Assembly: GCF_026130045.1 (NCBI RefSeq)
Contig: NZ_JAIBNX010000003.1
Location: 89,825-153,824, forward strand
DNA: 64,000 bases
Direction of reading: 5' to 3'
Origin: Micromonospora sp. CPCC 205371
Lineage (GTDB): Bacteria > Actinomycetota > Actinomycetes > Mycobacteriales > Micromonosporaceae
The position numbers and the translations under genes are program-made. The notes beneath the pieces were generated by a model, which made no database searches, had not been told where the DNA came from, and saw nothing but the letters and a program-made list of their open reading frames with translations. How positions within the stretch are numbered: position 1 is the stretch's first letter; each line of letters opens with the position of its first letter. Shown here piece by piece: positions 24,425 to 32,388 of the stretch.

Positions 24425-25663
24425 ATGAGGATCACGGCGCAGACCGCGGCGCTGCTACGCGCCGATATTCTGGCGTCGGCTGGCGAGATGGTGTGCGAGA
24501 TCGAGGCGCACGTTCCCGAGTACGCGGACCGGGACGGCGAACCCCCGGCTCGCGCGTTGCGGCGCGGCGTCGAGCTCGCCCTGAGCCGCTACGTCGACCT
24601 CCTCGACCAGCACGTCCCGTCGAACGACTCCACGGCTCCCGGTACGTCTGGCGGTCGGGCCGTCGACTGGCGTGCCGTCTACCGCGAGGCCGGCGCGGCC
24701 GAGATGCGCGCCGGTCGCAGCCTGGACAGCTTGCACGCGGCAGTGCGTATCTGCGCGCGCGTGGCCAACCGCCGCTTGCACCTCTTCGCCGAGCGCCACG
24801 CGCTCCCAGCGCAGGCCCTTGCGTGGCTCGGCGAGATGATCTTTGACAACATCGACGACATCTCGGCGGCGTCGGCCGAAGGATACGCGGCCGCGCGGGC
24901 AGCCGAGGCCGGTGAACTCGACCGGCGCCGGCGTCGCCTGCTTGACGTGCTCGTCGCGGAGCCGCCGCCGTCGAAGCGCGCGCTCGCGACAGCGGCCGCC
25001 GCGGCTCGCTGGGCGCTGCCACGCCGGCTGGGCGCCGTGGCGATCGCCACGCCCGGGCCGATCATCCCGCCACCAGTCCTGCCGCCGCAGATACTGACCG
25101 GACTCGACCACACCCGGCCCTACCTCATCGTGCCGGATCCGGACAGCCCCGCCCAGGCACGGACACTCGTCAACGGCCTGGCCGGCCACCGGGCGGCGGT
25201 CGGGCTCGCGGTGTCCCCTGTGGACGCCAGCAGGTCGCTGCGCTGGGCCCGCCTCGCGCTCGACCTGGCCGCGAAGGGGCACATCCCGAGCCGGGACATC
25301 ATCTGGTGCGCCGACCACCTGACCGAACTCGCGATCCTCCAGGACCAGGCGCTGACCGCCGCGCTCGTCGAGCGGCGGCTGGCGCCGCTCGCCCGCTTGC
25401 CGCAGGACAAGCGCGAACGCCTCGCCGACACCCTGCTGGCTTGGCTGAAGCTCAACATGAACGCCAACGAGGTGGCCAATCACCTCCACCTACACCCGCA
25501 GACCGTGCGCCAGCGCCTCCGCCAGCTCACACCGTTGTTCCGCGACCAGATCCGCGATCCCGAAGAGCGCTTCGACCTGGCGATCGCGCTGTGGGCCCGC
25601 CAGTCGGGAGGCGCCTGGCCGGTGATAGCCGTTCGTTCATCCAACTCGTCGCGTCGGCGGTAG
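24425..25663 (+). CDS. PucR/CdaR-type transcriptional regulator
   Basis: 412 residues from the ATG at 24425 (MRITAQTAALLRAD). The N-terminal half is an all-helical RsbRD-like sensor (YREAGAAEMRAGRSLDSLH), and the C-terminus is the PucR HTH: DTLLAWLKLNMNANEVANHL and HPQTVRQRLRQL. GGUKA-like sequence in the middle is weak. Such regulators activate catabolic or secondary genes. It is followed 41 bp later by a hydrolase that may be its target. Confidence 0.88.
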   Translation: MRITAQTAALLRADILASAGEMVCEIEAHVPEYADRDGEPPARALRRGVELALSRYVDLLDQHVPSNDSTAPGTSGGRAVDWRAVYREAGAAEMRAGRSLDSLHAAVRICARVANRRLHLFAERHALPAQALAWLGEMIFDNIDDISAASAEGYAAARAAEAGELDRRRRRLLDVLVAEPPPSKRALATAAAAARWALPRRLGAVAIATPGPIIPPPVLPPQILTGLDHTRPYLIVPDPDSPAQARTLVNGLAGHRAAVGLAVSPVDASRSLRWARLALDLAAKGHIPSRDIIWCADHLTELAILQDQALTAALVERRLAPLARLPQDKRERLADTLLAWLKLNMNANEVANHLHLHPQTVRQRLRQLTPLFRDQIRDPEERFDLAIALWARQSGGAWPVIAVRSSNSSRRR

Positions 25664-25704
25664 CGTCGTTTCTGGCTAGTCGCGCTCTCCTTGAGGAGGA
25701 GGAC

Positions 25705-26541
25705 ATGGCACGCGTAGCGGTGGGCGAGGAGAACGGCGCCCCGATTGAGCTGTACTACGAGGACTTCGGCGCCGGGCGGCCGGTGGTGTTGATACATGGG
25801 TGGCCGCTGAGCGGGCGCTCCTGGGAGAAGCAGGTGCCCACGCTGGTCGACGACGGGTACCGCGTCATCGCGTACGACCGGCGCGGGTTCGGCGCCTCCT
25901 CCCGGCCGTGGGAGGGGTACGACTATGACACCTTCGCCGCCGACCTGCGCACACTGCTGGAACACCTGGATCTGACCGACGTCGCGCTGGTCGGCTTCTC
26001 GATGGGCGGCGGTGAAGTGGCCCGCTACGTCGGCCGCTACGGCACCGACCGGGTCACCAGGGCAGTGTTCGCGGGGGCGGTCCCGCCGTACCTGTACAAG
26101 ACCGGCGACAACCCCGACGGCGGTATCGACGACGCCACACTCACCGCCTTCCACGACGGCATCCGAGCGGACCGGTTCGCCTTCGTGGACCAGTTCGTCA
26201 CGAACTTCTTCGCTGTGCGTGGCCGCACCGACCTGGTCAGCGAGCCGCTGCGGCTGGCCAACGTCGCCATCGCCGCCGGCGCCTCGCCCAAGGGCACGCT
26301 GGACTGCACGACCGCGTTCAGCAAGACCGACTTTCGGCAGGACCTGCAGGCGTTCACGATCCCGACGCTGGTGATCCACGGCGACTCGGACGCGATCGTG
26401 CCGTTCGAGGTCAGCGGCCGGCGTACCGCCGAGGCCATCAAGGAGAGCAAGCTGGTGGTCGTACCCGACGCGCCGCACGGCCTCAACGTCACCCATGCCG
26501 ACGTCTTCAACACCGAACTGCTGACCTTCCTACGCACCTAG
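25705..26541 (+). CDS. alpha/beta hydrolase, cofactor-free haloperoxidase/esterase type
   Basis: 278 residues from an ATG behind GAGGAGGAGG. Motifs: VVLIHGWPLSGRSWEKQ (oxyanion), VIAYDRRGFGASS, nucleophile elbow GFSMGGGE (Ser about 99), acid Asp in IHGDSDAIVP and His in PDAPHGLN. This is the classical chloroperoxidase-F/perhydrolase subgroup, whose real substrates are usually esters or lactones. Located just downstream of the PucR regulator. Confidence 0.93.
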   Translation: MARVAVGEENGAPIELYYEDFGAGRPVVLIHGWPLSGRSWEKQVPTLVDDGYRVIAYDRRGFGASSRPWEGYDYDTFAADLRTLLEHLDLTDVALVGFSMGGGEVARYVGRYGTDRVTRAVFAGAVPPYLYKTGDNPDGGIDDATLTAFHDGIRADRFAFVDQFVTNFFAVRGRTDLVSEPLRLANVAIAAGASPKGTLDCTTAFSKTDFRQDLQAFTIPTLVIHGDSDAIVPFEVSGRRTAEAIKESKLVVVPDAPHGLNVTHADVFNTELLTFLRT

Positions 26542-26575
26542 CGAAGCTACGAATGCGGGCAGCCTGGCTCGATGG

Positions 26576-27031
26576 TCACGGCCGTCGTTGCTCCTCGTTG
26601 GCGACCGCCGCGAGCAGGTCCCGCAGGTGACGGCGATCCGCGTCCGGCACGGCGAAGAGCGCGGCGGCCCGGATGTGCGCCTTGGTGCCCAGCAGATCGC
26701 GACGGCGCTGCCCCTCATCGGTCAAGACGAGGTGCTTGACCCGCCTGTCGGTCGGGTCGGTACGGCGAGTGACCAGGCCACGGCGCTCCAGCCCGTCGAC
26801 GATCCCGGTCACGTTGGAAGCGTCGCAGCCGAGTAGGTCGGCGAGGTCGCGCATCGGCGCGGGGCCGCGCAGGTTGACCAGGGCGAGGGCCTGGGCGGGC
26901 GGCAGGTCCAGCTCCGCCGCGATCGCATTGAACCCCTGCCGGAGCCGGCCCGCCACCTGGAACACCAGATCGGCCAGTTCGGTGATCACCTGGTCCGGGG
27001 CGGCAGGTGAGTGGGCGCCGTCCGCAGTCAT
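26576..27031 (-). CDS. MarR-family regulator
   Basis: 151 residues from the ATG at 27031. The winged HTH reads LDLPPAQALALVNL, APMRDLADLLGCDASNVTGIVDGLERRGLVTR and the wing TDPTDRRVKHLVLTDEG. It is divergent from the DUF6069 gene at 27131. The gap holds two related boxes (27048, 27099), so it probably represses both. Confidence 0.92.
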   Translation of the reverse strand: MTADGAHSPAAPDQVITELADLVFQVAGRLRQGFNAIAAELDLPPAQALALVNLRGPAPMRDLADLLGCDASNVTGIVDGLERRGLVTRRTDPTDRRVKHLVLTDEGQRRRDLLGTKAHIRAAALFAVPDADRRHLRDLLAAVANEEQRRP

Positions 27032-27047
27032 GACTCGATGATACGTG

Positions 27048-27063
27048 TCCTCGATAGTTGAGG
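27048..27063. promoter_or_regulatory. candidate MarR box 1
   Basis: TCCTCGATAGTTGAGG, an imperfect palindrome (CCTC...GAGG) near the MarR start; it shares 11 of 14 aligned bases with the box at 27099. Confidence 0.55.
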
Positions 27064-27098
27064 TTTCCAAGTATCTGCTACGCTCCGAAAGGTTGACG

Positions 27099-27112
27099 TC
27101 CTCAACAATTGA
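27099..27112. promoter_or_regulatory. candidate MarR box 2
   Basis: TCCTCAACAATTGA, containing TCAA-N3-TTGA, 19 bp before the DUF6069 start. Two copies suggest cooperative repression. Confidence 0.5.
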
Positions 27113-27130
27113 CTTCCTCAAGGAGGAGCC

Positions 27131-27586
27131 GTGGCGGTAGTTACGAGTGTGGAGCAGACCGGGCGCAAGGGACGGTTCGGCAGGGCGGGCAGGCGGATAC
27201 TCGTGGTCGCGGGTGCGGTGCTCGCAACCACCCTGGTCTGGGTGATCGGTGAGCCGCTACTTGGCCATGACCTCGTGGTGACCTCACCCGGACAGCCCGC
27301 CATGGACCTCGGCCTGGCCGAGATCATCTTCATGGCTCTGGCTTCCAGCCTGCTCGGCTGGGCGGCACTTGCCATCCTGGAGCGGATCACCGCTCGCGCC
27401 ATGGTCATCTGGACGATCGCGGCATTCGTGGTCCTAGCGGCGTCGTTCCTGCCGTTCGCCGGCGTGGAGACGTCCGGCGGTAGCAAGGTTGTGCTGGCCC
27501 TCACGCACGTCGCGGTCGCGGCCGTGCTCATTCCGGGCCTTCGGCGCACGAGTGCAGGCCGCACGCCGGGACGGTCAGCCAGCTGA
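27131..27586 (+). CDS. DUF6069 family membrane protein
   Basis: 151 residues from a GTG behind AAGGAGGAGCC. Four helices: ILVVAGAVLATTLVWVIGEPL, LAEIIFMALASSLLGWAALAI, MVIWTIAAFVVLAASFLPF and VVLALTHVAVAAVLIPGL, the DUF6069 pattern. Divergent from MarR and presumably repressed by it. Paralogous in type to the gene at 16801. Function unknown. Confidence 0.82.
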   Translation: MAVVTSVEQTGRKGRFGRAGRRILVVAGAVLATTLVWVIGEPLLGHDLVVTSPGQPAMDLGLAEIIFMALASSLLGWAALAILERITARAMVIWTIAAFVVLAASFLPFAGVETSGGSKVVLALTHVAVAAVLIPGLRRTSAGRTPGRSAS

Positions 27587-27699
27587 CGGCGCCCCGGACA
27601 TACCGCTGTCAGCCCGCGGGGCAGGCGCATTAGCCGACCAGCGCAGTTCATCGATCGTGTCGACGCCGCGCCGGCGACCCGCGGCGCGCCAGCGGCCCT

Positions 27700-28098
27700 C
27701 TACCGTCCTACTTCGACGGTGGGTCGGAAGCGCATGGCGGACCAACGGTCGTCCACGGAGATCAGGGTGACGCCCGCGAAGTTCTGTGCCTCCAGATACT
27801 GACGCAAGATGTCCCGGTTCAGATCCGTACCGGCTTTCTTGCCGCCCTTCGGGTACGCGATCCACAGCAGGCCGCCAGGCTTCGTCGCCCGCACGGCGCT
27901 TTCAAGCGAGTCGTCCAGGGCGGCCGAGTCCTGGGCGAAAAACAACACGGCGTCGCTGGACTCGGCCCGCGTGGTGCCCTGCAACCGAGCCCCCTCAAGC
28001 AGCGCCAGCAGAGTTTCCTTTACATCATCCGGGGCGCTGATCAGCGCAACGGTCATGCCATTCTTAATGCCAAGCTTCTTGGACAGTGAACTACTCAT
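27700..28098 (-). CDS. DUF3052-like small protein
   Basis: 132 residues. Begins SLSKKLGIKNGMTVALISAPDD and contains DAVLFFAQDSAALDDSLE and KPGGLLWIAYPKGGKK near the end, the order of motifs of DUF3052 proteins, which have a degenerate Rossmann-like fold. Role unknown. The upstream gap 28099-28307 holds a weak inverted repeat AACGTG-N10-CACGTT at 28120-28141. Confidence 0.8.
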   Translation of the reverse strand: MSSSLSKKLGIKNGMTVALISAPDDVKETLLALLEGARLQGTTRAESSDAVLFFAQDSAALDDSLESAVRATKPGGLLWIAYPKGGKKAGTDLNRDILRQYLEAQNFAGVTLISVDDRWSAMRFRPTVEVGR

Positions 28099-28307
28099 CC
28101 CGCATCCTCACCACATGTCAACGTGCGTTTTGCAACACGTTAGCGCTGGCTGACGTCACCACATCGCGGCGGACGGTGTGCTGATTGGCGTCAGCCCGGC
28201 ATGCCGGGGGCTGGGCCGGGCCGGTCGCCGCAGCCGGCCGTCTTGAGGCGGGCGAGGTAGTGGCGCCGCCCTGCCGTAACTGGGGCGACCGCTGTTCGGC
28301 GGCCGAG

Positions 28308-28605
28308 TTAACGCTGTCTGCCGGGCGTGTGGGAGCCCCAGGACGGAAAGTTCAACGGGTCCGGCGTGGCGTTGACGGCGATTTTGAGATGCCGTCCGTT
28401 GGCGTTCATCGTGCAGAGCTTGTCGATCTCAGCTGGTACCGTCCGGATTGGCCGTCCAGATGCTGTAGTCACCTAACGCGCGATCGAATCTGCCGAAAGC
28501 GATCCGGCCGTTCTCCGGCTGGCCGAGGGCGTGCGCAGGCTCGGCGATGCCAACGGTCAGCAGGGCAATGACGAGGAGCGCCACAGCCGATCTGACCCGC
28601 AACAT
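28308..28605 (-). pseudogene. frameshifted secreted TolB/PD40-like protein fragment
   Basis: From ATG 28605 the frame gives a signal peptide (VALLVIALLTVGIAEPAHA) and then NGRIAFGRFDRALGDYSIW ... NPDGT before a stop at 28429. The following DNA continues the same kind of protein in the next frame (EIDKLCTMNANGRHLKIAV and on) to a TAA at 28308. NPDG/NANG repeats are typical of TolB-type propellers. Only one or two blades remain, so the gene is both frameshifted and truncated. Confidence 0.65.
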
Positions 28606-28808
28606 GCTGCCAGTGTGGACGCCGTCGGCTGCGACTGTGGTCGATTCTCCAGATGTTCCACGTCGAGATCGCCGATCCGCAAACCGACGAGCACGGCCGG
28701 CGCGATCCACGCACCAAAATGATCAACTGAAGGCTGTGGGTCCGCGGCGGTTGATCCTGCCGCGGACCCCGGTCAGCCGACCAACGCAGCGCTGCCGCCG
28801 ACGCCGGT

Positions 28809-29873
28809 TCAGGGGCTGGTGCAGGCTACGCCGGTGGGAGCGGCCGCGCCGTTGCCGTTGGCGACGTAGCCGAAGGTGGTCGTGGCGTTGGCGGCGAGGC
28901 TGCCGTTGTACGGCGCGTTCCGCACGCTGACCGCGCCGCTGGTGCCGGTGTTGGCGCCGTTCCACAGGTTGGTGATGCTCTGTCCACTCGGGAGCGTCAT
29001 CCGCACTGTCCAGCCGTTCACGGCCGCGGTGCCGGCGCGCACCGTCACCTCACCCTGGAAGCCGCCACCCCACGAGTTCACCGTCCGGTACGAGGCGGTG
29101 CAGGCCCCCGTCGGGGGCGCCGACGTCGGTGGTGTGCTTGTGGGCGGGGTGACCGCCGGCGATGTAGGCGTGGTGCCGTCGGTGATGCTGCGTGGGACCG
29201 CACGCAGCGCGTTGAACCAGACGGTGGCCATCTTGGCGTAGCCGCCCGCGTTGGGATGTACGCCGTCGGCCAGGTCGGCGGCGGTCAGGACGGGGTACAT
29301 GTCGACGAAGTGCACCCGCTTGCCGGCGTTGACCTTGCTTTGCACGATCTCGGGTATCGCCGCGTTGTATGTGCGTACCTGCGAATCGGCTCCGTTCAAT
29401 CGGATGATCGAGGCGACGAAGACCTCGGCGTCCGGTGCCGTGTCGGTGATCTTGTCGATCAATGTGGACAGTCGCTGGGGCGCGCCGGCCGATTGGCTGA
29501 ACATGTCGTTGGTGCCGATGTGCAGCAGCACGGTGCGCGGGGTGGTGGCGCGCAGCCAGTTCACCACGTTGGCGTCGATCTGTGCGATGGTCCACCCCGA
29601 GTGACCCTGGTGGTCGTGGTCGCCGAGGCTGGGTGGGCCGTTGAACTGGGAGCCGACGAAGTCAATCTTGTATCCGCCGGCGACGAATTTCTGCCACAGC
29701 TCTATCCGGTAGCCGCCGGGCACGTTCAGGCCGTCGGTGATCGAGTCGCCCAGTGGCATGACGCGCACGCCGCCGTTCGACTCGGCGCTGGCGGGGCCGA
29801 TGGCCAGCAGCGTTCCGGCGACTGCGATCGCGGCGGCCGATGCCGCTGCGAGCAGGCCGCTCATCTTCCGCAT
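28809..29873 (-). CDS. secreted SGNH/GDSL esterase with C-terminal cellulose-binding (CBM2) domain
   Basis: 354 residues. Signal peptide to about ASAES, then an SGNH hydrolase: block I MPLGDSITDG, block III LLHIGTND, block V DGVHPNAGGY. A Thr/Pro linker (TPPTSTPPTSAPP) leads to a CBM2 module (ACTASYRTVNSWGGGFQGEV ... GWTVRMTLPSGQ ... LWNG ... ANATTTFGYVANGNG). It likely deacetylates plant polysaccharide on the cell exterior. GGAGG precedes the ATG. The LacI gene at 30210 is divergent and a likely regulator. Confidence 0.95.
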   Translation of the reverse strand: MRKMSGLLAAASAAAIAVAGTLLAIGPASAESNGGVRVMPLGDSITDGLNVPGGYRIELWQKFVAGGYKIDFVGSQFNGPPSLGDHDHQGHSGWTIAQIDANVVNWLRATTPRTVLLHIGTNDMFSQSAGAPQRLSTLIDKITDTAPDAEVFVASIIRLNGADSQVRTYNAAIPEIVQSKVNAGKRVHFVDMYPVLTAADLADGVHPNAGGYAKMATVWFNALRAVPRSITDGTTPTSPAVTPPTSTPPTSAPPTGACTASYRTVNSWGGGFQGEVTVRAGTAAVNGWTVRMTLPSGQSITNLWNGANTGTSGAVSVRNAPYNGSLAANATTTFGYVANGNGAAAPTGVACTSP

Positions 29874-30209
29874 GGTGGTTCCTCCTTCGGTTAGGGGCTG
29901 GTGCGGGTGAGTGCGGGCGTCGCTGGGCGGCCGCCCGCGAGGAACCCGAACGGAGCGTTTGACGTCGAGCGCCGAAGGACGCCGTTACCGGTCGATCGAG
30001 GGCCGGCCCGCCGCGTGAGCATGTGGTACCGGTGCGCTGAGGCGTCGTAGCGACGTCAGCGAGGCGGTCGTGGACTGCCACTCCGTCCGACCACATCCGG
30101 CTCGAAACAGTTAGAAGTATCGATGGAAACGGTTCGGTTGGCAACCCTCGAGGTGCGATGTGCCGTGATCGTCATCGATCTGATCAGGGCGGCCTCATAC
30201 ACTGCCGCC

Positions 30210-31256
30210 GTGGCGGAACGGATTGTAGAAGGCCAGCGGCGAGGCCGTCGGCGCGGAGAGTTGACCATCGCGACGATCGCGCGCCTGGCCGGCGTGTCGA
30301 AGCCGACCGTGTCCAAGGTGCTCAACGGCAGGGCCGGCGTCGCGTTGGAGACCCGGCAGCGGGTCGAGGCGCTCCTGCGCGAACACAACTACCGGCGGCC
30401 CGACGCGGTGCTTCCCACGGCCACCCTCGAGGTGGTGTTCCACGGGCTGGAGAGCAACCAGGCAATCAAGATCATGCGTGGGGTCGAGCGGGTGGCCCGC
30501 CAGCACGAGCTTGCCGTCGGCTTCACCGAGGTGAACGACGAGGGCACCTCACAGGGCCGGCCCTGGACCGAATGGGTCCTGGCGCGGCGCCCGATCGGCG
30601 TGATCGCCGTGTACCCGAACACCACCCCGTCGCAGCACGCGCAACTGGCCGCCAGCGCGATACCGCTGGTCACCCTTGACCCGACGGGAGAGCCGGTGCA
30701 CCCGACCCCCTCGGTCGGCGCGACCAACTGGAGCGGCGCGATCGCCGCCACCCGGCACCTGCTCGACCTCGGCCACCGCCGGATCGCCGTGATCAGCGGA
30801 CCGGCCGAGTACCTCGGCGCGCGAGCCCGGCTGGAGGGCTGCCGCGCGGCGCTAGACGCCGCCGGCATCCCGCTGAATCCTCAGCTGGTGCGCACCGGGC
30901 CCTTCGGCTTCGGTGTCGGCCGCGAGTTCGGCCGCGAGCTCTTGCGCCTGCCCGACCCGCCGACCGCCGTGCTGTGCGGCAACGACCTGCAGGCCCTCGG
31001 CGTGTACACGGCCGCCGCCGAGCTCGGCATACACATCCCACAGCAGCTGAGCGTTGTCGGCTTCGACGACATCGACACCACGAACTGGTGCTGGCCACCG
31101 ATGACCACCGTGCGACAGCCGTTCACCGAGATGGGCGCGACGGCCGCCCGGATGGTCGTCGCCCTCGCCGCCGGCGAGGCCCTGAGCCAGCCACGGACCG
31201 AGCTGGCCACCACGCTCGTCGTTCGCGACAGCACAGCGCCGCCGGGCCGGCTCTGA
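30210..31256 (+). CDS. LacI-family transcriptional regulator
   Basis: About 348 residues from a GTG at 30210; the frame stays open to an ATG at 30123. HTH: LTIATIARLAGVSKPTVSKVLNGRAGVALETRQRVEALL. The periplasmic-binding-protein-like effector domain follows (IPLVTLDPTG, HRRIAVISGPAEYLGARARLEG, AVLCGNDLQALGVYTAAAELG and VVGFDDIDT). LacI proteins of this type in actinomycetes control cellulose and xylan utilisation, which suits the divergent CBM2 esterase. A cre-like TGGAAACGGTTCGG at 30124-30137 may be its operator, which favours the downstream start. Confidence 0.9.
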   Translation: MAERIVEGQRRGRRRGELTIATIARLAGVSKPTVSKVLNGRAGVALETRQRVEALLREHNYRRPDAVLPTATLEVVFHGLESNQAIKIMRGVERVARQHELAVGFTEVNDEGTSQGRPWTEWVLARRPIGVIAVYPNTTPSQHAQLAASAIPLVTLDPTGEPVHPTPSVGATNWSGAIAATRHLLDLGHRRIAVISGPAEYLGARARLEGCRAALDAAGIPLNPQLVRTGPFGFGVGREFGRELLRLPDPPTAVLCGNDLQALGVYTAAAELGIHIPQQLSVVGFDDIDTTNWCWPPMTTVRQPFTEMGATAARMVVALAAGEALSQPRTELATTLVVRDSTAPPGRL

Positions 31257-31289
31257 CCACGTCAACGCGGCCGCGAGAAGCGCCCCGAC

Positions 31290-31718
31290 CTATCGCCCTA
31301 TGCTCGATTCGGCCGTGCCGTTCGAGCGGTCGACAGGCACGTCGCCGCCGAGTCGAGTGGCGAAACGGCACTGTCCGGTCCGGCATTCCTGGATCGTGGT
31401 GGTGATCAGCCGCCGGGTGCGGCGCAGTTCGGCGATCTTGGTGTCGATGCGGTCGAGGGCGCCTTCGAGTCGCCACTGTTCGCTGTCGCAGGTGGCGGTG
31501 CCGGCGTCGTGGGCGTGCAGCATCTCGATGATCTCGTCGAGGGTGAAGCCGAGGTTCTGGAGCATGCGGGCCATCCGGATTCGCTCCACAGTCGACGGTG
31601 GGTATTCCCTGAAGCCCGAGGGCCGGCGGCCCGGCTCGGGCAGGAGGCCGCGGCGTTCATAGAACCGGACGGTATCGATGGTCACGTCGGCTTCGGACGC
31701 CACCTGGCCAATCTTCAT
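31290..31718 (-). CDS. MerR-family metal-responsive regulator
   Basis: 142 residues from the ATG at 31718 with GAGG upstream. HTH: IGQVASEADVTIDTVRFYERRGLL with FREYP; long dimerisation helix; cysteines at C77, C112 and C117. The C77-C112 spacing equals that of mercury MerR, but the third Cys is 4 residues closer, so another soft metal or a different coordination is likely. Divergent from the Cys-Cys protein at 31810, with a textbook MerR promoter between them. Confidence 0.9.
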   Translation of the reverse strand: MKIGQVASEADVTIDTVRFYERRGLLPEPGRRPSGFREYPPSTVERIRMARMLQNLGFTLDEIIEMLHAHDAGTATCDSEQWRLEGALDRIDTKIAELRRTRRLITTTIQECRTGQCRFATRLGGDVPVDRSNGTAESSIGR

Positions 31719-31730
31719 GCCTGTCACCTC

Positions 31731-31761
31731 TTGACTCTGGACCTAAGTCCAGAGTTTACGG
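31731..31761 (+). promoter_or_regulatory. MerR-type promoter/operator with 19-bp spacer
   Basis: -35 TTGACT (31731-31736), 19-bp spacer, -10 TTACGG (31756-31761). The spacer holds the perfect palindrome ACTCTGGAC-CTAA-GTCCAGAGT (31734-31755). Over-long spacers are diagnostic of MerR-activated promoters; it drives the gene at 31810. Confidence 0.85.
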
Positions 31762-31809
31762 TCGTGGTCAGACCTGGCGCAACGCCAGCCAAATCACAGG
31801 AGTGACGAG

Positions 31810-32277
31810 ATGCCGAGTGATCCGACCGTCGCACCGACTCCGATCGTGTGCGACTTGACCAACGCGCGGGACACCGCCGAGGAGCGGATGGCCGAGTACG
31901 CCCGGCTGTTCGCGCAGTCGCTGGTGGGGCGGGAGCGGGCCGAGCAGGGGGTCCGGTTGCGGTTCCGCGCCGACGACGGTGTCGAGGCGTGGGTGCGTGA
32001 CCTGGCCGCCCGGGAAAAGGCGTGCTGCCCGTTCTACGACTTCGCGGTCAACGCCATCGGCGGCGAGGTGTGGTGGGACATCGCCCTGGTCGACCGTGTC
32101 GCTGCCGACGACAACGACATGGCTCGCATGATGCTCGATGAGTTCTACGATGCGCCGGACAACGTCGCCGGCGGGGTGGCCGGCATGAAGGAGCGGTTCG
32201 CTGAGGGCGGGATCGCGGTCATCGCGAACGAGTCTGGGACCGTGATGCAGTTCGGCCGCACTGGCGTCACCACCTGA
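31810..32277 (+). CDS. small cytosolic protein with a Cys-Cys motif, MerR-controlled
   Basis: 155 residues, acidic. The centre reads AAREKACCPFYDFAVNAIGG, with vicinal cysteines C71/C72 flanked by conserved-looking aromatic residues; the rest is helical (MAEYARLFAQSLVGRE, NDMARMMLDEFYDAPDN). I recall similar proteins beside MerR genes in actinobacteria but cannot name a function. The paired Cys and the MerR promoter suggest soft-metal binding or a redox role. Confidence 0.8.
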   Translation: MPSDPTVAPTPIVCDLTNARDTAEERMAEYARLFAQSLVGRERAEQGVRLRFRADDGVEAWVRDLAAREKACCPFYDFAVNAIGGEVWWDIALVDRVAADDNDMARMMLDEFYDAPDNVAGGVAGMKERFAEGGIAVIANESGTVMQFGRTGVTT

Positions 32278-32388
32278 GCGTGGCCGTGGCGCAGAACTCG
32301 GCGGCCCCGGGAACCTGACTGCCGGGGAATGTTAAGAAGCCATCAAGTAGGGCTGACGCGCCTCGGGGGCGCTTGCGACAGTGCGTAG

